A stretch of DNA of 41,852 nucleotides from Candidatus Saccharimonadota bacterium (lineage in GTDB: Bacteria > Patescibacteriota > Saccharimonadia > Saccharimonadales > Saccharimonadaceae): positions 1 to 41,852 of the forward strand of contig WSMR01000002.1 of NCBI GenBank assembly GCA_013316435.1, in the 5' to 3' direction. The notes below the pieces were generated by a model. The model did not search any database. It was not told the DNA's origin and saw only the letters and a program-made list of their open reading frames with translations. Positions 36,593 through 41,852 of the stretch are shown here, one piece after another; the stretch's first letter is position 1; every line of letters begins with the position of its first letter. Both the position numbers and the translations under genes were made by a program.

Positions 36593-37585
36593 ATGCCGGA
36601 GTTGCCAGAAGTTGAGTCAGTGCGGCGGGGTTTGGAGCCGCTGATTTTGAAGAAGAAAATTATTCGCGCTAAGCCGGAACCAGGTAAGTGCTTCCAGGGT
36701 GAGGCTCGGGACATTGATGGCGCTACTGTTGTGGGTTTGCGTCGGCGCGGGAAAGCATTGATCGTCGATCTTGATAATAGGAAGTCGATGTTGATACATT
36801 TAAGGATGACCGGTCAACTGATATGGAGGGGAGACCATAGCAATTTTGCGGCTGGGCATCCGAGTAAAAATTTTACTGCGGAATTGCCAAATTCGCAGAC
36901 GCGAGTGGAATTTGATTTTGAAGACGGCAAGCTGTTTTTTAACGACCAGCGCAAGTTTGGCTTTGTCAAAGTTTTGCCAACCGAAGAAGTTGAGCAGGAT
37001 AGTTTTATCGCAAGTCTTGGAAAAGAGCCGTGGGATATGCAAGCGGATGAGCTATATCAAAAATGTCAGCGCCATGCGCGTGCGCCGATCAAGGCGGTTT
37101 TGCTGGATCAAAAGGTTATCGCTGGGATTGGTAATATTTATGCGGACGAGTCGCTATTTTATGCTAGCGTGCACCCCGAGACGCGTGCGGGCGAACTATC
37201 TGCGCTGCAGGTTGCGAAAATTCTTGAGGGGGCTTGCAAAGTTATGCAAGCGTCGATTGACTCGGGCGGTTCGACCATGGCGACTTATATCAAGCCGGAT
37301 GGCAGCACCGGGAATTATTTGGAACTTTTTGCGCAGGTTTTTCGACGTGATGGGGAGACTTGCAAACGGTGCGGGACAGAGATTATCAAGCTGCGGGTTG
37401 CGGGACGCGGGACGCATATTTGCCCAGCCTGCCAGAAGCAGGGTAGCGTTAATAAACCGCTAAACCAAGAACGAAAAACAGGGATGAAGAGCAATCGAAC
37501 TTGTAACGCGAATACAAGTTCAAAAAACCGTAAACAGCAGCCTGACGGCGGTAATTCGGCTATAAAAGGGGTTAAAAGTGATTAA
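36593..37585 (+). CDS. mutM: Formamidopyrimidine-DNA glycosylase (Fpg)
   Basis: MPELPEVESVRRGLEPL, LLDQKVIAGIGNIYADESLF, zinc finger CKRCGTEIIK...HICPACQ. Confidence 0.95.
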   Translation: MPELPEVESVRRGLEPLILKKKIIRAKPEPGKCFQGEARDIDGATVVGLRRRGKALIVDLDNRKSMLIHLRMTGQLIWRGDHSNFAAGHPSKNFTAELPNSQTRVEFDFEDGKLFFNDQRKFGFVKVLPTEEVEQDSFIASLGKEPWDMQADELYQKCQRHARAPIKAVLLDQKVIAGIGNIYADESLFYASVHPETRAGELSALQVAKILEGACKVMQASIDSGGSTMATYIKPDGSTGNYLELFAQVFRRDGETCKRCGTEIIKLRVAGRGTHICPACQKQGSVNKPLNQERKTGMKSNRTCNANTSSKNRKQQPDGGNSAIKGVKSD

Positions 37586-38183
37586 GATTTTTTACGGTGA
37601 AAATCGTAAAAAAGCCGAAGAGGCCATCAAGCGCTATATCGGTCAAAAATACGAGGTTTTTGATGGCGAAAAAATTAGCACGGATGATTTGCCAACGATT
37701 TTTCTCGGCGCTAGTTTGTTTGATACTGGTAAGCGGCAAATTTTGATTAAGAATCTGAGCGAGAATAGTGAAGCTTGGGGCAAAGTTTTGGATTATAAAG
37801 ACACCGAGCATGACGTGGCGATTTGGGAGATGAAGCTTGATGCGCGTCTGAGCGGTACGAAGTTGCTGAGAAATGCTGGGATCGCAATGGAAGAATTCAA
37901 AAATCCGAGCACGAAGCCGCTTTTTGGTTTGCTGAATTTGGCGCTCAGGGATGGCGAAGCGGCGGTGAGGGAACTGGAAAAGCGCGAAGACGAGCAGGAC
38001 CCGTATCTAATGGTGGGGCTTTTGGTGAGTGATGCGATTCGAAATTTGCAGAATTCGGGCGGGCGGAGCTGCGACCGAAGGGTGTTGAAACGGCTTGCGG
38101 AACTAGACCGGCACATGAAGACTAGCGCGATTGAGCCTTGGATACTGGTGAAGGGGTTTTTGCTGGAAGTAGGGAAAGAGTAG
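37578..38183 (+). CDS. DNA polymerase III delta (HolA)-like short protein
   Basis: IKIFYGENRKKAEEAIKRY...SLFDTGKRQILIKNL...AFGLLNLALRDGEA pattern of delta subunits. Confidence 0.55.
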   Translation: MIKIFYGENRKKAEEAIKRYIGQKYEVFDGEKISTDDLPTIFLGASLFDTGKRQILIKNLSENSEAWGKVLDYKDTEHDVAIWEMKLDARLSGTKLLRNAGIAMEEFKNPSTKPLFGLLNLALRDGEAAVRELEKREDEQDPYLMVGLLVSDAIRNLQNSGGRSCDRRVLKRLAELDRHMKTSAIEPWILVKGFLLEVGKE

Positions 38184-38312
38184 AGCTTGAGGTCGTGCGG
38201 ATTCGGGTGTGCTGCTGATTTTTGGCTGCCGGGATCTCTAATCTTAGCGGCGCCTCGGGGTTTAACGGGGAAAATCAATTTTTCTAGAGGAAATGTGTTA
38301 TAATGAAAGGAG

Positions 38313-38454
38313 CGGGGCGTGGCGCAGTTGGTAGCGCGCGGCGTTTGGGACGCTGAACCCCGTAGGAACCGAATAAAAAGGAAACTTGTTTACTTTTTTG
38401 AGGTGACGCCCGGGGAGAGGGAATCGCGAAGCGATTTCCGAGGTCGCAGGTTAT
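38313..38454 (+). pseudogene. Truncated and interrupted tRNA-Pro copy
   Basis: First 44 nt identical to tRNA-Pro at 38468, then ~85 nt unrelated DNA, then the 13-mer GAGGTCGCAGGTT, then divergence. Confidence 0.8.
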
Positions 38455-38467
38455 TTACCATTTTTAT

Positions 38468-38543
38468 CGGGGCGTGGCGCAGTTGGTAGCGCGCGGCGTT
38501 TGGGACGCTGAGGTCGCAGGTTCAAGTCCTGTCGCCCCGACCA
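38468..38543 (+). tRNA. tRNA-Pro (TGG)
   Basis: CGGGGCG/CGCCCCG acceptor, anticodon loop TTTGGGA, CCA. Confidence 0.95.
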
Positions 38544-38601
38544 TGATAGTACCGATTTTGTTCCCAGATGCTGTAGTCAGTTCTCTTCCTTAAACATGAT
38601 A

Positions 38602-38657
38602 ACAACTTGACAAAGTTGGGGTACACCAATCGTTGATAAGATACGCCGAAATGTCGT
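38602..38657 (+). repeat. Degenerate repeat copy A
   Basis: ACAACTTGACAAAGTTGGGGTACACCAATCGTTGATAAGATACGCCGAAATGTC. Confidence 0.5.
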
Positions 38658-38714
38658 AATTTTGTTAACCCCACCATTCTATCACGAGCCGAGACATGAG
38701 TTACCTTCAGAGTC

Positions 38715-40691
38715 CTATTTGAAGCTTGAGTCTTCTTCAGTCTCGCCTCTAGTGTAATAGACGCCAATAATTTTACCGCTGACAATTCCGATAGATAGCC
38801 ATTCTTTAGTGGGGCATTCCGATGCATGCTTATGTCCTAATAAAATAGTTGCTCGAGAAATCTTTTCTATATTCGTGCCAGTAACAAAAGTTAGACCACC
38901 AATATATTTCTTACCATCAACTAGCGTCATAGAAAAATCAAAAATCTCATTCTTGGAACGAGAATCGCTAAGATATTGCAATATTTCACCTGCTGTAGTA
39001 GCGTTTAGCCGCCTCAGAAAGAATGATATATCTACTTTGCTAAAATCACACTTTATCGTTTCAATTCTTTGTATTAACTCGAGAAATTCTCTTGGTAATC
39101 TTCGGTTAATTGCAAAATAATTACTTTCCTTGCCCGTGAGATACTTATCTATAATATCTTGGCGAAAGTTACATTCAAAGTCATCTGCTATTAAAGTAAT
39201 ATCAGATTCTTTTTGGAATTCTAAGTCTGCCTCCAGATAATGTCCGAGGATGTTTATTTCATTATTAGTAATAAACTTGCCTCGCGCTATTGATCGCCTA
39301 TGCAGAAAATACAGAAAGTCGTACGGATCGATTAAATACTTAGTAGTAAGCTCTAGATCAAAAATACTCATTTGGTTTAGAGTGAAGTGTTCACTCTGTT
39401 TAGAGAATAGCTTTTCTTGAAACTTGCTCCCCGGATAATAATCACTTGTTATACACAGTACAAAAACCTTATTAATGTCTTTTTCTATGCTAAGGCACTT
39501 TCCATCCTTAAGGGTCAAATGCAAGCCGGATTTGTTCTTTATTGCTTCAGCTATCCTACACCCCTGCTCATATGGATCTTGGATTGCTTTAAGATAGTCA
39601 TTTTTTGCGCTTATCGCATCCCCACTCTTAGATTTAATTGTTAAACGTTTATTCTTACATTGGGCGATTATTATGGCATCGTCGCAAACACACAAAACAT
39701 CGGCATCTGAAATTCTTTTACCCTTCTTTGATTCTATGATTACGTTTCTATAAGTATTATTTTTACCAAAGCTTCTACGCAAAAATTCTTCAGTCGTCTC
39801 TTCCAATGCATCACCAATGTGTTTCGAGAAGATATCTTTATAGTAACTATCCTGTATGCCGATATAGAAAGGCCGACTATAAATAGCTTTTGCGAGCAAT
39901 ATAGTTGAAGCAATAAAGTATCTCGAATCGTCGATTTTTATAATTGGTCTCTCGGTAATAATATTTTGAGATTCTATACCGAAAAAGTCGCCATATTGTT
40001 CTTGCCCGCAATACGAAAAAACATCAAAAAAGACCTGCACATCTTCCGGATTTATTTCTGATCCATTCACTTTACAATACGCATATATTACTTCGGGTGA
40101 CACACATAATATATTAAACGCATTATTCTGATTTGACATGTCTAGCTCGTCAATCGGAATTTTTTCGTTCAAAGCGCAACAGTATACGGCCTCCATCCAA
40201 GAAACAATCGCATTAAAAATATCGACGCATAGCTCGATATCAAAACCGACTTTTGAGTTAATCCACGTTATGTCATGACGATAAATATATTTTATGTGAT
40301 TTAAGAATTGGGAATTATATGCACCAGATTCAGCGTAGAAAGTAGATTCTATTATCGAATCGGTTGTTATAAGGTCATTTTCATTATTTGGAAGTGTTAC
40401 ATATGTAAAATGCAAACTTTGGAGCAGTTCCATAATTCTTTTTTCTCGCCTTTTCAGTAGCGCATTGTCTATCTCCATGATGCTCTTTTCTAGGCTATAT
40501 GGTTCAGAGACCATTAATCCGATAAGGTAGCCTATCTCGCTATACTGGATAGAATCGGGTTCATATTTGAACCGATCGTCGTTCACCATCAAGAAAGCAT
40601 CCTTTCTGGCTATATTAGCCAGAACTCGCAAAAAACCAGCACTGTTAACTATTATTTTAAGTTCTTTTATAATCTCTTCGCGATTGTTCAT
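38715..40691 (-). CDS. Large hypothetical protein with NERD/PD-(D/E)XK-like nuclease segment
   Basis: 658 aa; ISDADVLCVCDDAIIIAQCKNKRL resembles D-x(n)-(E/Q)xK nuclease core; in AT-rich island after tRNA-Pro. Confidence 0.6.
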   Translation of the reverse strand: MNNREEIIKELKIIVNSAGFLRVLANIARKDAFLMVNDDRFKYEPDSIQYSEIGYLIGLMVSEPYSLEKSIMEIDNALLKRREKRIMELLQSLHFTYVTLPNNENDLITTDSIIESTFYAESGAYNSQFLNHIKYIYRHDITWINSKVGFDIELCVDIFNAIVSWMEAVYCCALNEKIPIDELDMSNQNNAFNILCVSPEVIYAYCKVNGSEINPEDVQVFFDVFSYCGQEQYGDFFGIESQNIITERPIIKIDDSRYFIASTILLAKAIYSRPFYIGIQDSYYKDIFSKHIGDALEETTEEFLRRSFGKNNTYRNVIIESKKGKRISDADVLCVCDDAIIIAQCKNKRLTIKSKSGDAISAKNDYLKAIQDPYEQGCRIAEAIKNKSGLHLTLKDGKCLSIEKDINKVFVLCITSDYYPGSKFQEKLFSKQSEHFTLNQMSIFDLELTTKYLIDPYDFLYFLHRRSIARGKFITNNEINILGHYLEADLEFQKESDITLIADDFECNFRQDIIDKYLTGKESNYFAINRRLPREFLELIQRIETIKCDFSKVDISFFLRRLNATTAGEILQYLSDSRSKNEIFDFSMTLVDGKKYIGGLTFVTGTNIEKISRATILLGHKHASECPTKEWLSIGIVSGKIIGVYYTRGETEEDSSFK

Positions 40692-40781
40692 ACTAATTTA
40701 GACTAGTATAGTATCTCCATTACTATTTTAATCTACAAAGGGTAGTATTGGAAGTTTTAACCAGCTTCTTTGGGAGTAGCA

Positions 40782-40855
40782 ACAATCTGACGAAGTCGAG
40801 TACACCCAATTGTCTGAGTAGTAAACATCCTATCCAAAAAACGCCAAAACGTTAA
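40782..40855 (+). repeat. Degenerate repeat copy B
   Basis: ACAATCTGACGAAGTCGAGTACACCCAATTGTCTGAGTAG...ACGCCAAAACGTT aligns with copy A. Confidence 0.5.
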
Positions 40856-40962
40856 AACGGTACTTCTCGCTTATTTTTCTATTTCCGATTCCCAACTCGC
40901 AACCTATATGTTATTATAAGTACAGGTCGCAATCTTCCGAGCTAACACCTTGAAACTCGGTT

Positions 40963-41012
40963 ATAGCTTCGCGAAGTTGGGTCGACCATTGACAAGAGTA
41001 CGGAAATATGTT
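40963..41012 (+). repeat. Degenerate repeat copy C (partial)
   Basis: AGCTTCGCGAAGTTGGGTCGACCATTGACAAGAGTACGGAAATATG aligns with copy A. Confidence 0.4.
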
Positions 41013-41018
41013 TTGATA

Positions 41019-41051
41019 AAAGAAACCGCAAATCATTTTGTGGTTTCTTTT
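41019..41051. terminator. Bidirectional terminator-like hairpin
   Basis: AAAGAAACCGCAAA-tcatt-TTTGTGGTTTCTTTT. Confidence 0.65.
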
Positions 41052-41168
41052 AGCTTGCGACATAGATAGTAGGGAGTATCGAGATGTTTTACTTGGTTAT
41101 AGCACTTACAGACGTTATATTGAGGCAGAGTATGGTACAGTTGATGACTTTATGAGGAAGTTTAGGTT

Positions 41169-41468
41169 ATGAAGTTATTAGATTACGAGTGTCAAACTAC
41201 CTTTTGGGAAGACTTTAGTATAGCGGAAATGTTTGGAGAAGAAGCTATAAGAGATACTTACAAGCGAGCAAAAGCCGAATGGAATAACGATTGTATTTAT
41301 GGAACAGAACTGTCGTTAGTACTTAACCATAAATGTTGGTATTGGTATGAGGAGCAGAATACAAAACTCAGCAGACTTTATGCTGAACTGTGGGAAGAAT
41401 ACCATGACTTGGTGCTTGAGAATTGGAGGGGCGAAGAGTTAACTTACTATTTGAGGGTTACGGATTAG
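41169..41468 (+). CDS. Small acidic hypothetical protein, possibly prophage-type
   Basis: TTFWEDFSIAEMFGEEAIRDTYKRAKAEW...ELSLVLNHKCWYWYE; resemblance to phage-associated proteins is from memory only. Confidence 0.5.
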   Translation: MKLLDYECQTTFWEDFSIAEMFGEEAIRDTYKRAKAEWNNDCIYGTELSLVLNHKCWYWYEEQNTKLSRLYAELWEEYHDLVLENWRGEELTYYLRVTD

Positions 41469-41847
41469 AGATAGGGTCAAAATCTTGGCAAATTACCTTA
41501 TATGAGCCTTCCTGGTATTTAAAAGAAGAAACTATACCTATAGTGCGTAAATATGTAACCATCTGCTTTGTTGCGATTCCGTTGTCTTTGATTGTTGGGC
41601 GAGATTTCGGCACTGAGAGTTTTTTCCATCCAGAGTCTTCATCCATTTTCCTGAATAAACTCAGAACTTGATTCTTTTCTAATTGCGACCATGCCATCAT
41701 AGCAATTAATACACTTACGGGAGCATCATTTATGTTGTCAATTTCTTCAAAGCTAAAAGATATATGATGAGTATTTAAAATACTCCCTATTTTCTCCCAT
41801 AAAATTTTATCGTCTTTTTTTATATCGTAATTAGTGAGGTGGTGCAT
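41458..41847 (-). CDS. Hypothetical protein
   Basis: 129-aa ORF, convergent 11-nt overlap with 41169..41468. Confidence 0.45.
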   Translation of the reverse strand: MHHLTNYDIKKDDKILWEKIGSILNTHHISFSFEEIDNINDAPVSVLIAMMAWSQLEKNQVLSLFRKMDEDSGWKKLSVPKSRPTIKDNGIATKQMVTYLRTIGIVSSFKYQEGSYKVICQDFDPISNP

Positions 41848-41852
41848 AATGT

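Noticed and set aside
38313-38454. tRNA-Pro containing an intron
   Set aside because: The sequence after the insert matches only 13 nt of the 3' half and lacks the acceptor strand, so splicing could not give a tRNA.
1-41852. CRISPR array or reverse transcriptase
   Set aside because: No regularly spaced direct repeats seen; no protein in the track shows RT motifs, so a complete DGR is not claimed for this window.
1-41852. Alternative genetic code (UGA = Gly)
   Set aside because: truB, hrcA and other conserved genes end correctly at TGA.

Overview
This 41.9 kb window is from a small-genome bacterium. Gene content and style suggest Candidatus Saccharibacteria/Patescibacteria, but that is an inference, not a database result. 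UGA is used as a stop, so genetic code 25 is not supported. Housekeeping genes recognised: truB, rpsO, pnp, ftsK, pgi, arcC, hrcA-like, grpE, dnaG, rpoD, polA, mutM and a short holA-like gene. There are eight intact tRNA genes (all encode CCA) plus a truncated, interrupted tRNA-Pro copy, and several surface or membrane proteins. The most striking signal is four dispersed copies (three minus strand, one plus strand) of a ~200 bp C-terminal coding cassette packed around a tRNA-rich segment (11.8-15.7 kb). Read in the correct frame, which the ORF track misses for three of four, each encodes ...LRTG-[variable]-WWS-[variable]-YRG(Y/H)GFAVRCVVRE. The ends are nearly invariant, and interior differences are dense and mostly nonsynonymous. 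This resembles diversity-generating-retroelement variable regions or silent cassettes for gene conversion; no reverse transcriptase or template repeat is in the window. Other notable observations: a G8 tract that splits an ORF between rpsO and pnp (+1 G would restore a 226-aa protein), a second G9 tract in a GDPD-like gene, a very regular leaderless-promoter architecture (TATAAT, 6 nt, ATG) on at least 12 genes, a broken tRNA-Pro duplication at the edge of an AT-rich island with degenerate repeats, a bile-salt-hydrolase-like Ntn hydrolase, and apparent loss of catalytic or zinc-binding cysteines in a disulfide-oxidoreductase homologue and in DnaG.
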